A DNA stretch of 64,000 bases from Haliclystus octoradiatus (GCA_916610825.1 OU744447.1:26351037-26415036), one strand, 5' to 3'; positions 45,701-59,293 are shown, counted from the first letter of the stretch. Notes: generated by a model from the letters alone, not told the origin. Numbers and translations are program-made.

Positions 45701-46170
45701 AATCCTCTAAGGAAGTGATATCGCTTGCACTAATCATTATTTGGAATCTGATAAGGTTGTGTTTGATTCTTGAGCCTCATCTTTCATTATGTTATTGTCA
45801 CGAAAAGACAAATACCTGATGTGTTTCTTTAGAAGGGTGCAAATTCAACAGCTAATGTATATATTATCGGAACAATTATACAATGCTGCCTTTTCGAGTT
45901 CTATTTGCTGCTTAATTTCTACTTTTTTTGCTATGTCGATAAAAACAAAAAACTTTATTTGCAGCATTTTTGTCCTCATTTTCGCAACTAGATGAGACAT
46001 TAGCAATAGAAAATATTTCATTTCAAAGTCTGAAGTTCTGACCGTGAATACAACAATCTTACATCAGCATGAAAAATTGATAGACATATTTTCAATTGTA
46101 TTAAAAAGGTTATATTCATCATATCTCATCTTTAATTATCAGCAATCATCATTTGCATTATTGTTTATTT
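42780..46170. other. No gene seen
   Basis: Several short ORFs occur (42804-43073, 43029-43307, 45789-45995), none with recognisable content. If the exon at 46176 belongs to a local gene, its upstream exons should be here or further left, but none could be picked out. Confidence 0.4.
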
Positions 46171-46175
46171 TCTAG

Positions 46176-46550
46176 TAAGACTTCAGCAGCATAGCACCGG
46201 GATGTATCTCACATACCGTCATGACGATTTGAGCATTATTCTCGCAAACGATCATCTGTCACCACACACTGGTTTCTCAATAGTGGATGAACGAATTTAC
46301 CGATCTTCGAGAGATGAATGTTTTAAGAATGCTGTACCAGGACGGGATCCATTTCTTACCCCCACAAAAGAATGTCATAGAGACGACACAAGATTCGAAT
46401 TTCCTACTTCTGGTTATATCAAGCATGTAACATCTGGTTGGGGATTCCATCCAAGAGGAGGAAGCTCTAACCCTTCAGAAGGGACACAATTAGTTCTTTC
46501 CGATTATTCGACAACTGATCAACGTCTTCGGTATGATAAAATACCTGACT
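46176..46550 (+). CDS. Terminal exon of a possibly lectin-like extracellular protein
   Basis: The acceptor TTATTTTCTAG ends at 46175. The frame is open from there (entry phase needing one preceding base) to a stop at 46548-46550, giving about 124 residues. The text includes HTGFSIVDERIYRS, DECFKNAVPGRD, ECHRDDTRFEF, GYIKHVTSGWGFHPRGGSSNP and EGTQLVLSDYST. The last block resembles the end of the exon at 10550-10905 (QWCVTQQGGSEYLPAGTGVTLHRNC), although Cys residues found there are Gly or Tyr here. A secreted or membrane ectodomain is inferred. The ATG at 46202 is internal. The coding end lies only 32 bases before a 1.5 kb AAT microsatellite. Confidence 0.6.
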
Positions 46551-46581
46551 GAAAGCAATATATAATAATCCATTTTACAGC

Positions 46582-48102
<1,521 letters not shown>

Positions 48103-48114
48103 TATTATATTAAT

Positions 48115-48280
48115 AACACTGTCTGTTTGTAAATGAATTATTTCGATATTTGTGGGTTTTTGGCGACTTATGCACTGCTCACTGGCAAAATAATACAGAG
48201 AATCAATATACGTAAATTATGCTAACATTTCTGTCGAGATAACCATGTACAGTAGCATATATGTCGTATGGATATTATGA
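48115..48280 (+). repeat. Direct repeat, copy 1
   Basis: This unit, starting near GTCTGTTTG and carrying GCGACTTATG, ACTGGC, AATTATGC, AACATTT and GTCGAGATAACC-TGTACAGTA, recurs at 48617-48800. The copies are clearly diverged and about 500 bases apart. They look like two copies of one repeat end flanking intervening sequence. Confidence 0.8.
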
Positions 48281-48616
48281 TATTCTGGCGGTTTGGCTTT
48301 GTATATAGAATAGCAGCAGACAAGTACATGTTTCTGGCCATTAGCCTTCATCAGTACTGCTCAGTGAGCGAACAAGGAACTGACTTCAGTATACACCTAA
48401 GTCAAGATGAGTTATAAATGTGGTGAAAAAATTCATCACATGAAAAACATCTGTGCCATACCAGAGTGCTCAAACTACCGAAGTAGTGGGCAATGCATAA
48501 TGCAAATAGTATAGACACATCCCGAGTCGATAGTGCTCAATATTGCGCATGCGCAATTTAGACATACATATATATATACATACATATACATATCACTTAT
48601 CACTTATATACATAAT

Positions 48617-48800
48617 ACTGTCTGTTTATATATCACAATATTTCTATATTTCTATATTTCGATATTTCTGTGTCTGTCCGCGACTTATGTACGTCTTACT
48701 GGCGATATAATACGGATAATCCGTTGTCGGGAAATTATGCAAACATTTGTGTCGAGATAACCGTGTACAGTAACAAATTTGTTGTATGAAAAGTATGGGT
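48617..48800 (+). repeat. Direct repeat, copy 2
   Basis: Second copy of the unit at 48115-48280, here with an added TTTCTATA expansion (48640-48665). It partly overlaps the outer end of the large inverted repeat described next. Confidence 0.8.
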
Positions 48801-49829
48801 CTATGGCGTTGTTTTAAAATAATATACTTCATCTGATATTTTATTTGATATCATTGCATTAAAAAATTCAGAGATTTTGAAAAATTTCATAGGTCGATAA
48901 TCTAGCGGGCAGCCAAATCGACTTCAAATTGAAATCTCCAGAACAAAAATATTTTGCTTTGAATTTAAAAGCTGCGTGTAAATTGTTTGAACAAGTGAAA
49001 CTTGAAACTGAATCAGTTTTATGATAATTAAAACAATACGAAATACTGAATTACATTGAATTACCAGTATAACTAGGCCAGACAAAATATGTTTTGAAAT
49101 CAAAGAAACGTAGACATATTTCATGTAGTGTTGAAATCAGCAATACATATAGCGCGGCACAAACGCTATGAAATTAAAGAGACTTGAGGTCTTAATTTAA
49201 TTTATTAATGAAACAAAATGCCGTTCATTACTTTTCTCAAAATCGAGATATAAAACATTTCATTTTTAAAAAGGCTATTTTGATACATAATTTGTGAGAA
49301 CACTGAGCAAACAATCTGTTTTGAAATGAATAATCTATCGCGGGGCTTAAAAACAAATTAATTTGCAAGAATTTTCAAATTGACGTTGGCGTTCGACTAT
49401 TTCGAAAAATATTAAAAGTTCGAAGAGATTATCTGTCTACAGTCTAAAATTATAGAGTTTAGAATTAATCAAGGCATTGCACAGAAGTATTTTTATAATT
49501 TATTATTTAATATAAAAAAACGAATCATTTGGTTTTAAGCAGCAAGGCTTTTATTTTCAGATTTTGCTTCCATAATTAACGAAGGAATTATAGGCATCGA
49601 TTAATATTAAAATTTCATTTTGTTGACTTGCTATACGAATAAGACACAGTATGTTACTACAGTTTCGAGAATAAAAATAGCGATGTCTTGTTATTATCTT
49701 TGATCAACATTTAATAAAGTTAATTTCAGGTATATCAAATTTAACAAAGTTAAATTGAATTGAGCGTAGGATTTGTGATAAATAATAATAATTACAATAT
49801 TTTCAGCGTTCAAAAATTTTGCTTTGAAT
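48640..49829 (+). repeat. Left arm of a large (~1 kb) inverted repeat
   Basis: This arm pairs with 53082-54058. Clear matches include GAAAAATTTCATAGGTCGAT (48876-48895 region) with its reverse complement near 53970, CAGTTTTATGATAATTAAAA (49014 region) with 53830, and TTGAATTGAGCG-AGGATTTGTGATAAAT (49755-49785) with 53127-53160. Arms are diverged by substitutions and indels. The left arm has about 150 extra bases near 48690-48860. No gene is encoded in the arms. Confidence 0.85.
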
Positions 49830-50890
49830 TTAAAAGCACAAAAACATAATTCAAAAACATTTTTAAATAGTTAATACAGTTTGGATGAGTGTAACAAACC
49901 TTGTGTTACAAAAATAAAAAGTGAAAAGGTTGCACGAAATAATCGATCATAGCAAACAATATTTATTAAAATACAACTTACCATTTTCCAAATGAGATCC
50001 AAATAAAAACTATACGAGCGGCATAATCTCCGAACAACATTTAAATACATAATAGCGGGTTCTCTGAGTTAATACACCAATCAATAATAAGTTAACAACC
50101 ATATTTTATCGAAGGAGAATGTACGCCCGATAAGAATAAAATAAAGATTGTCTTTTATTCGAAATAATTCTGACAAAAATGATCATTTCATATCGTGATC
50201 AAATGCATGGTAAAGTAGATTCATTTTCTACATAGTAAATTATCCTTTTCGTCAGACATCATAACATGAGCATTTAAATATTACCATCGGCTATGGTATT
50301 TTATATCTTTGAAGCTGCACTAAACATTTCCACTCTATAAACCATCGCGTCCGTTTCAATAAATTCTGAATAAATATGCATATCACGAATCTGGCAAAAT
50401 GAGTTGTTTTCGTTTTTCTATCAAAACAATTAATTTATTCATAATCGTCTTTCCTTTCATTCGACATCTGTAATGTATTATAAATAGCGCGTAGAAAAAT
50501 TGACAACAAGATGTAACATAATATCAATATCGAATTAGTATAGCGATTTATTATAGAATTTTATTTCCTTTTAAAAGAATGTTGATGCTATTAGTCTGGA
50601 AAATTTGATAACAAGGAGCACTATGAGGTCAACATTTCACATCTTTTGTTTACTTTTAAAATTTTATTTTCAACGAACTCTTAGTATTTTGATAGACTGC
50701 CATGAAAATTACAGGCCTACTTGCTGAGATTGCAAAGATCAAAAATATATAGGCTCATATACTATCATATCATAATATTATCAGATTATATATATAGTTT
50801 GAAATCAATACACGCGCTGTCGCCTTGTTCAGTAATACGTTGTCGAAGCAATAGGTTTGTTGATTAGTACAGTCAAGGCGCGTACAACAG
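49830..50890. other. Spacer of the large inverted repeat, left part; no gene seen
   Basis: AT-rich DNA with no recognisable feature other than the tRNA-like sequence that follows. Confidence 0.4.
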
Positions 50891-50895
50891 TAAGT

Positions 50896-50968
50896 AAGGG
50901 GTTGGCTCATTGGTTAATGCTCTGGTATTACAATATTAGGGTCGTAAGTTCAAATCCACCATTCGGCA
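50896..50968 (+). ncRNA. tRNA-like pol III sequence, probably degenerate
   Basis: GGCTCATTGGTTAATGC resembles a tRNA A box and D arm, and AGTTCAAATCC 45 bases later resembles a B box. The T-stem does not pair well (GTAAG against CCACC), and the acceptor stem is poor. A T-rich tract follows at 50990. This is therefore more likely a SINE head or tRNA pseudogene than a working tRNA. Confidence 0.45.
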
Positions 50969-51214
50969 GTTTTTATCAACGATTTTTCTGATTTTTTTTT
51001 TTTAATATGAAGCAGTAAATCATTGTTAATTAACAAAAGATATCGTTTGATCATGTTAATAACAGAAATTAGTGGACCATGTGTCTTGTCGAAGCTAAAT
51101 TAATTTAATACTGAATATATTGCATGCAATGCCACGAGTTTGACCGGCCACACCTTGACGGCGTTATTTTGTGAACACCACATTAGTGTTGTATATATTG
51201 CAATAAAGATTTAT

Positions 51215-52065
51215 GAATTCGAACCGAACGCGATCCGATCGTGTCGGGTCAGATTCGGGTTAATATTTTAGGTCTTCGGATCTGATCGGATTTGAAGTGA
51301 TTTTTTATGGATAGTTTCAGATTTCGAAATTTGACTGAGTATTTGTAATTTATAATAATTAATGTTTTCTGGCTTCCTTTCAACACATAAAATAAAGTTT
51401 TTCTATGTAGACAAAGCTACGTTAAATTATACATTTCAATCGACTCAATTGATGTGAAATAAATTAAATTTTTATTAAAGGAATGATTAAGATGTATTGA
51501 TTAATGCTACATCGTTTCAATGCGTATTGTGTCTCATGTTCTCCTCCAGAGTTCATACTCCGTATTATACAGCGATAGAAAGCTTAGTCAATTGTTTAAT
51601 TATAAGTGATCTGAAAGTTTTATCATAGAAGGTCCATTATGGACTACACTCATTGCTAGTATATATATATACATAGAACATGAGACAAACTACATATTGA
51701 AATGATGTAGGATTAATCAAAACTTCTTTCATATAATTGTAATAAATTTTCACATGATTGATGACTCATTGATTGAACCAATTATTTAATTGATATGTAC
51801 AATGAATAGCATAATATAACGTAGCTGTATTTAAGTTGAAAAACTTGATATTTTGTGTTGAAAAGAAATCAGAACACAACACATTAGTTATTACAAAATA
51901 CAAATACTCAGTCAAATTTCGAAATCCGAAATATCCGAACAAAAAATAACACTACAAATCCGATCCGATCTGACCAAAAGACATAAATTGTCAACCCGAA
52001 TCCGACCCGATTCGATTGGCTCAGATAGGATCTGGTTCCCACTCTGATTTGAGTCGGGTTCGCAC
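51215..52065. mobile_element. 850-bp fully palindromic element
   Basis: The ends carry GGGTCAGATTCGGGTTAATA, CGGATCTGATCGGATTT and TTTCGAAATTTGACTGAGTA on the left. The reverse complements sit at 51900-52000 (TACTCAGTCAAATTTCGAAA, AAATCCGATCCGATCTGACC, AACCCGAATCCGACCCGATT). Pairing continues inwards (GAAATGATGTAGGATTAATC against GATTAATGCTACATCGTTTC) to a centre near 51630-51670. No coding capacity. It lies within the spacer of the large inverted repeat. Confidence 0.85.
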
Positions 52066-52074
52066 TTCTTTATT

Positions 52075-52268
52075 AGTGAGCATAAAATGGTCAAGCTCTT
52101 AGCGGACAATATTTGAGTGAGACAAGACAATCTTTTCAAGTTTTAGACCTCTTGAAATCGATGACTTACATTTTACATACACTCAGAGTGTAACATTTTT
52201 TAATTATGTTTTCTATTTAGTAACTAGAAAGTCATATCACCCAAGGTCCAGTACTGGACCTACACTAA
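52075..52268 (+). repeat. Dispersed repeat, copy 1
   Basis: It contains CTTAGCGGACAATATT, GACTTACATTT, TCATATCACCCAAGGTCCAG, TACTGG and CTACACTAATTGCTAGTA. A related copy lies at 56820-57027. A shortened version, GGTCCATTATGGACTACACT followed by GCTAGTA, occurs at 51631-51660 at the hairpin centre. Confidence 0.8.
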
Positions 52269-52401
52269 TTGCTAGTAGCCTTAGAAAACCTTCGAAGTCA
52301 CTTTAGTTTACCGTATAAACATTTTCATAAATAACAAGGAATAATCTCCGGTCGCCATGAAAACATCAGTGAAATTTAATAAATTTGAGTGCAAGGAATA
52401 A

Positions 52402-52918
52402 GTGATAAATATATCCTTAATTAATAACCCTTCTTTATCACGATTTTACTCCTTTGTCAAAGATATGTTACATTCTTATGAATCAATACCTGCAATATTT
52501 AGAGAAAATGAAACACTTACAACTGATGATAAGGAAAAGGCGTCTTTGTTTAATGAGTACTTTTCAATTGTTTTTACTTGTGATGATATTTGTGTTACCC
52601 CATTCGATAGCCAGATAATTTCTCAAGAACTATCTCTAAAGTTTATTGAGTTCAGTTATTCAAAAGTCCTTAAATTTCTTCAACATCTACCATCAAAAAT
52701 TTCTCGATCACCCAATGGCTATTCAGCATTGTTTCTAAAATCCATTGCTTCAGAAATTTCTATTCCTTTAACCATTGTATTTGAACTGTCTTTAATTACT
52801 GGTGAATTAGCATCCATCTGGATACATGCAATATTATGTCCAAATTTTGAAAGAAAGGGAGTTCAGCTTGCAAGAAAAACTATCGCCCTATTTCCCTCAC
52901 GTGTATAATATATAAATT
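52402..52918 (+). pseudogene. CR1/L2-like LINE RT N-terminal fragment
   Basis: The 168-residue frame reads LSRFYSFVKDML...TTDDKEKASLFNEYFSIVFT, SRSPNGYSALFLKSIASEIS and WIHAILCPNF. This is the segment between endonuclease and RT of CR1/L2 LINEs, with the first RT block. At about 52855 a frameshift moves the expected NYRPISLTC into another frame, and the match ends by about 52920. Endonuclease and the catalytic RT blocks are absent. Confidence 0.87.
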
Positions 52919-53081
52919 GTTTCTATAAACCTTGGAACTTTAAATTGAATCGCATTGCTGTAAGTTATTTCACTTGGCTGTTACTAGATTTTATTTTTCA
53001 ACAGCATTACTAAAACACATATTTAATCATTGTTGAAATGCTATGCGAGATTTAACTGATAGGATAACGTTATTGAGTGAA

Positions 53082-54058
53082 CTTAAAAATTTTTTTGAGC
53101 GCTAGAAATATGTAATTATTATTTATCACAAATCATACGCTCAATTCAATTTAATTTTGTTGAATTAGATATACTGGAATTTAGCTTTAATAAATGTTGA
53201 TCAACGATAAGAACCAGACGAACATTCTCAGTTTCAAAACTGTAGCAAGATATTGTGTCTTGCTATTATCGCTATTCAGTTACATAATGAAATTTTCATT
53301 CTAATAATTTTTACAATTGCTTTGTTATTTATGCAAAAGTAAAATCTTAATATCAAACCAAATTTTATACTGCTCGCTCATAAACCAAATTTTTAACTTA
53401 TTAAACTATATGATTAATTCTGAACTCTGTAACTTTAGACAGTACACGCTTTTAATAATCTCTTCGAACGTTGATAATTTTTTTCGAATTATTGGAACGC
53501 AAACGTCACTTAATAAATTTCTTGCAAGAGTTATGCCCTATGCTAGATTGTTGATTCCAAACCAAATTTGCCTTAGGTTGCATTGACTTCAAAACAGATT
53601 GCTTGATCAATGTTCTCACAAAATATATATTAAGGTAATCCTTTTCAAAAAGTGTAATGTTTGTATTTCAATTTTCAGAAAACGGCATTTTGTTTCATTA
53701 GTAAATTAAGGACTTGAAATATGTTTAATTTTAATAACATTGATTCTCTCTCTGACTTTAGATTTCGAAACGTACTTTGTTTGGCTTGGCTATTCTGGTA
53801 ATTCAATGTAATTCAGTATTTTGCATTATTTTAATTATCATAAAACTGATTGACTTGTTTAATTTTTGTTGTTCAAATTTCTTTCTCGCAACTTAAATTC
53901 AAAACGAAGCGCTTTCCTTTTAGATATTTCAATTCGCCTTCGATTTTATCTACCCGTTAGATTATCAACCTATGAAATTTTTCAAATATCTACATTGTAC
54001 TGATCGATGATGATCTCAGTTGGTGGACAGACACAGAAATAGAAATATTGAAATAATT
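53082..54058 (-). repeat. Right arm of the large inverted repeat
   Basis: Reverse-complement partner of 48640-49829 (see that entry). Its outer end meets the GGAA-motif transposon at 54083, after a short ATACAAAG/ATTCAAAG duplication. Confidence 0.85.
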
Positions 54059-54261
54059 TAGATACAAAGTAGATTCAAAGTACCTGCTAAACACATGACG
54101 TCGTTCCGACCAAATCCGACCACCATGTAAGTCGGAACTGGTCGGAACGTGGTCGGACAAAGTTAATTGGTTGGAACTCCGTCGAAATTTTGTCGGAAAG
54201 TTTGCCGGTCGGAAGTCAGTCGGAATTTAGTAGGAAATATTGTGTCGAAATTTGTCCGGAA

Positions 54262-55995
54262 CCCAGTCGGAAAGTTATTCCTTCAAATGTATCGAAACTT
54301 TAGATTAATACTCCTTAATGTCAATACTCTTGTATTCTTTGATTCTATTTTGTTGATATATTCCTTTATTTCCTCCAATTTACGATTTTGTGCAAGATTT
54401 CAGCAATAGCTTTACTTCTCGCAATTTCCGTAACCATGACACTATCAAATAGCCAAAGTCCCAAAAAGGAACTGGGTACTACATTGATTTCCGCGAGAAT
54501 CTTGACCCACGTTTTCAAGACTTTGAAGAAGAAAAAAGCTTTATTTTAATTTTACAAAACGAATAGCCGAGACGATTTTATTTAGCTTTTTATTTAGATG
54601 TAATTTTAAATTTTGTAGTACTTTTGATTTGATTCAAAATATGTAAAACTTTATGTCGGGCTTTATACGTATACAATTGTACATACAAGTTAATAATTCA
54701 ACCACTTGCCGCGAAAGCATGTAAACAAGTTACGGATGGCTTGTTCCAGAGTCGTTTATTATGTGTACCAATCTCTAAAGTTATTAGTAAATTGAAACAT
54801 TGACAGAAAATACGCTTTGTTGAATGAAGTTTCTGGTCCATAGCGAAGTTACCATCAGATGTTTATAGTATGGCAATTAATAAATTACTCATTTTAACCA
54901 ACTTAATTGTTATTATGCATCTAATCATTTCCCTATATCTTTCAATCGTGAAGCTAGAGAAACCATACTTAATTTGTGCACATAAAACTTAAAGATAATT
55001 TGAATACTAAATTATTAATTCATACTATAGCCTACTGATTAAGAATTTCACTTGTGTCAGTAATGCATTGCAGCGTGTGTAGCAGCTAACCTTTAAACTT
55101 AATTGTATTAATAATACCTCGCCAATCGCCACTATGGTTCCTCTATCTTTACTACATTTTCTGATCTCTATCAGCATTAATTGACAGTGAGGAAAATGTG
55201 TCTTAATAGTGCATGTTATGAGTTTCAGGTATTTCCAAATAAATGATGATGATGATGATGATGTCGATACGGAAAACCATTAAACAGATATCTGAAGAAG
55301 AACTCGATGATTTTATTTTCAATAATATTCTTAAAACATTACAAGTATTATCAAAACGATAAATGTAAACTAATTTTAACTAGATATTAAACTAAAAATA
55401 ACGATGTGACAGCGCCATGTCCAACTACGAATATACTCAATCAATACAAATTACTACCACTCCTTACAGTAATAAAATAATAGAAATATAAACAGCCTCA
55501 AATTAATTTATTGTTAATACACCCCCTGACTACAGTATATATACTGTAGCCTATATTTTAAAACTAAATTTGAGCTTAATCTAAAACCTACTCTTGAATG
55601 ATATTACTAAATCAATACTAAATATTAATTAATTAGTCCATATTTACTTAATATGTTTGATATACTCTTAGTCATATGAAAATATAATATTGTGATAATT
55701 TTGGTATGGGTCAAGAGAAAATGTCAAAATGTGTCATTAATTGCACATATGAAATTTTTATTTATCGGCATGTATGTGGGTATAACAAGCATCCTGGTGA
55801 CATTGTCAAGAATCCAGTCCCCGAAAAGATAGTAACGGCATACTATAAACATTTGAATTTCTAATTTTATTTTCCAGGTGCATCAAAGTAGCCTCATATC
55901 TGTGTTTTTTATACAGTATAATAGCAGCGAAGACATCATTGACAAGCTAATTACAACGTCTCAATTACATATCTGGAATGATTCAATCTCAACTT
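54262..55995. other. Interior of the TCGGAA element; no gene seen
   Basis: AT-rich sequence with a short (ATG)n microsatellite at 55241-55263. No transposase domain was recognised. Confidence 0.5.
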
Positions 55996-55997
55996 GA

Positions 55998-56250
55998 TTC
56001 AACTGATCGGTTAAGGTTATTAGATATAAAGTCACTGGAAGTACGACTAGTAAAAGCCGATCTCTATTTTTTATGTTCTGTACTGTGGACATATATATTC
56101 TTATCATATCTAGTTTTATTTACTTAAACTACACTTGTTCTAACAACTTGCTTGTAATTATAAGCTGCACTTCAGTGAGATAATGTGATGTGACTCTCCT
56201 TTATTTTGCCTGTCAATTTTGACAAAATAAATGAAATATATTATTACTAC
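55998..56250 (+). mobile_element. CR1/L2-like LINE 3' end, copy 1
   Basis: Nearly identical to 58007-58247, from CTGATCGGTTAAGG through GTGATGTGACTCTCCTTTAT to the end AATGAAATATATTATTAC. It encodes only the last residues of RT (LDIKSLEVRLVKADLYF). A 5'-truncated insertion of the same family as the copy at 58 kb. Confidence 0.9.
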
Positions 56251-56819
56251 TCTCAATCAATATGCAATTTTGCCATTATTATATAGAGAATAGCAGAGAT
56301 GCAAAATGATGTATAGTCTCTAGAAAAATGCGAGGACATTTTTGGAAGTGTTACTGTATAGATGATTCATACAGAACATTTTTATATATTATCATATAAT
56401 TTAATTACCATTATTATTAATTGATTGGTTTTTCACATAAATTTTTTATAATCTATTGCATATTGTCTACATTTTGTTGCTTTATTTATAAAAATCTATC
56501 TTATTTGTCACCAAAACGAGGCTTATTGATGCTTCTCCTGAGGAACGGGCTTGGATATCCGTAATGACGGTAGCCGTACACATTTTGTTCGGAGTTAGTC
56601 TGAACTTCAACGGAATTTGGTCGAAATTTGATCTGAAATTTATCATTTTGGTCGAAATTTGGACAGAAATGCGCCTAAATTTGGCCGGAAATAAGTCGGA
56701 ACTGGTCGGAAAATTTGGTCGGAATTACGTATTGTAGTGTCCACAGTACTTCGTCTTTCCGACCGAATATTTCCGACGTCGTTCCGGATCCGAAACGACG
56801 TAATGTGCTTAGCGGGTAG

Positions 56820-57027
56820 ATACAAAGGTCAGGCTCTAGCGGATAATATTCAAATGAGAAAAGACAGAGTTATTTAGACGTTCATGTTTAGCCTTCTTAA
56901 ATTCAAGGACTCACATTTACAAGTTCTCAGTGCTTAATAACTGTTTAATTATTTTTGCTATTTATTAATCTGAAAGATTTATCACCCACGGTCCAGTACT
57001 GGGTTTACACTAATTGCTAGTATCCTA
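56820..57027 (+). repeat. Dispersed repeat, copy 2
   Basis: Related to 52075-52268: CTCTAGCGGATAATATT, GGACTCACATTT, TTATCACCCACGGTCCAGTA and TACACTAATTGCTAGTA line up in the same order and spacing. From 57030 to 57590 no further feature was seen. Confidence 0.8.
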
Positions 57028-57594
57028 TTATTACACTAAAAGTGTTTTGTGAGTTTTGTAAATACTAGGTTAATAAAATATTCAATTTGAGGGCTTATTT
57101 AGGTTATCAGTTTAAAATTTATTTGAATATAAATTGTGTTGATAATAAAATTTAGCAGCGATGGAGCACAATGGTAATGCATTTCAATAATTCCTATTGG
57201 TTTTATCCATTATACGATCTTAAATAAAGGATAGCAAATTGTTAAAAATATGCTAAGAAATTATTAATTGAAATGATGGACATGATGTGTCGACATATGT
57301 GCATACACATATACTTCATTACGGATGTCATGGGCTTATTTAAGTGAGCATTAAATACGATTCCAATTTTAGTGACCATCGGAAGTAAAATATAATGTAA
57401 AAAGTGATCGATCCAGGTTTCTGCAGGGTACTGTGACAAGCTCGTTGATATTTCTGAAATGAATAGCAGATCATCCAATCTACGTAGTATCAGTAATATA
57501 GAATATCACCAGATAATATTTATTGATAGTTTTATTGATTCGTAGTAGATTATACTTCATTTCTGATGCTTGGTCATCTAATATAATTGGTATT

Positions 57595-58250
57595 AATTGG
57601 TATTAAAATTTTACATCCATAATTCACAGAAGTGTTCTATAGAACAATTTTACTTCCTTTTCGATATATATTCTTTTGCTAATAATCACCTCGAAGAAGT
57701 TACTCAAATCAAAGATATCGGGATCATTCTTACTTCGGAACTCAAATCAGTTAATCATTGTTTAATGTTAGCTTCTTTAAAGCATACTCCCGTTCATATT
57801 TAATTTTAAAATGTTCCACTTCGAAAAATCTGTACTATACTAATGTCTGCATTTAAAACTTATGGCCGGCCCATATTGGAATCTTCAAGCTCAGTGTGGA
57901 ATCCACATCTGGCCAAAGATATTATCCTAATTGCCGAAAGTGTCCAGAGGTTCTTCACTAAAAAAGCCTGCTATTTTGTCAATCCAGATTATGTTGACTA
58001 TGCTGATCGGTAAAGGTTATTAGATATAAAGTCACTGGAAGTACGACTAGTAAAAGCCGATCTCTATTTTTTATGTTCTGTACTGTGGACATGTATATTC
58101 TTATCATATCTAGTTTTATTTACTGAAACTACACTTGTTCTAACAACTTGCTTGTAATTATAAGCTGCATTTCAGTGAGATAATGTGATGTGACTCTCCT
58201 TTATTTTGCCTGTCAATTTTGACAAAATAAATGAAATATATTATTACTTC
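57595..58250 (+). pseudogene. CR1/L2-like LINE RT C-terminus with 3' end, copy 2
   Basis: The frame 57597-57803 reads LEEVTQIKDIGIILTSELKS, the RT thumb region. Another frame gives FKTYGRPILESSSSVWNPHLAKDIILIAESVQRFFTKKACYFVNP, a stop, then LLDIKSLEVRLVKADLYFL. The 3' untranslated end (58070-58247) finishes in AATGAAATATATTATTAC. It shares its last 240 bases with 55998-56250. The copy is 5'-truncated with frame shifts. Confidence 0.9.
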
Positions 58251-58254
58251 CCTT

Positions 58255-59130
58255 TATTTTCTATCTGAAAGACCGTGATTATAGAACGGTTACGAACTCA
58301 ACAGGAATTGCTAATTGGATACATTCGTTTGCGATAATGTGAGACAAATAAACAGCAAAAATAAACAGCAAAGATGGACTAACAAACTATCATAATCAAT
58401 TTCAATTCCTAATCATAAAAAATTGTTGATTTAATTAGCCCTAAGCGATCATATGAATATTTGGATTTCATTATGACCTGTTTGTTTTTGACTAATATAC
58501 ACTACTCTCCAACAGGGATGCATTTTTACTTAGTTTCCGTAGTACTACAACTATACTATAATTAAAATTTTCATCTGTCAGATATAGTGGCAAATGATGA
58601 CAGTAATTAAGGTATGGTAAATTCACAGGTGGATTCACCATGACTACCAGTCTATTTCTATAAAACGGTAGATCTCTAGACTATCTAGAAAAACGATGAT
58701 CGACTGTTCGTTTCTTATAGAACAACCGTGCTTCTGTAGAAAATTCAAACAGTATGTGACCGTTCTTTAGAAAATCAAACAATGCGTCTTGGATAATGAA
58801 AACAATGGGCATTTGGCATTCAGTTGAAAAGGAAAACAAAATATGCCGGCCTCTTTTTACATTATGCCAATTAATGAATACGGCTTGATATTAGAAGGTC
58901 TTCTTAAGTCTGTGCTTGTTGAAGGGAAAACATTTTAGATTGTTTTTACATAAACAATGTTTAAAGGGGCAAAATTGACCAACAACCGCTGCGAGCACAA
59001 GTTGAATTTATGCTTAGCGTAATTCAACCGTCTCGCTTGAAACAATTGTAATAAATTGTAATTAGTAATAAAGTTCATGTCAACAATGAACATTGTGCTA
59101 TAAACAATAAACATGCACGTGATCTTGATC
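58255..59130. other. No feature seen
   Basis: AT-rich sequence without recognisable gene or element ends. Confidence 0.4.
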
Positions 59131-59275
59131 CAGAAGTGCGTAGCGCCTGCGCAGATTTTTATTAACAAACCCATGAAGCGCATCCCTGGCCATCAAGCGC
59201 ATCCCTGTCTCGTTTGCATTTGGTCTATTTGGGTGAACATGAGGCGTGATCCACCCGATCACGTGATCCACCCGT

Positions 59276-59293
59276 TTAGGGTTAGGGTTAGGG
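59276..59293 (+). repeat. Three TTAGGG units
   Basis: TTAGGG occurs three times in tandem, within CACGTG-rich sequence. This matches the ancestral animal telomere repeat. At only 18 bases it may be telomerase-filled break repair or chance inside an element, not a chromosome end. Confidence 0.8.

Larger units (their letters stand above)
54083..56816. mobile_element. 2.7 kb TIR element with TCGGAA motif arrays
   Basis: The termini match as inverted repeats: CCTGCTAAACACATGACGTC on the left, CCCGCTAAGCACATTACGTC on the right in reverse complement, continuing GTT[CT]CG. Inside each end are dense copies of GTCGGAA, GTCGAAATTT and CCGACC (54100-54260 and 56590-56770). TA lies just outside both ends, as for Tc1/mariner. 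Alternatively the ends begin TACC, and the flanks GATTCAAAG and GATACAAAG form a 9-bp duplication, as for MULEs. No transposase is seen. A LINE 3' end (55998-56250) is nested inside. Confidence 0.8.

Noticed and set aside
50896..50968. Functional tRNA gene
   Set aside because: The A and B boxes are recognisable, but acceptor and T stems do not pair, so it is listed only as tRNA-like.
59276..59293. Chromosome end or telomere
   Set aside because: Only three hexamers, with ordinary sequence on both sides.
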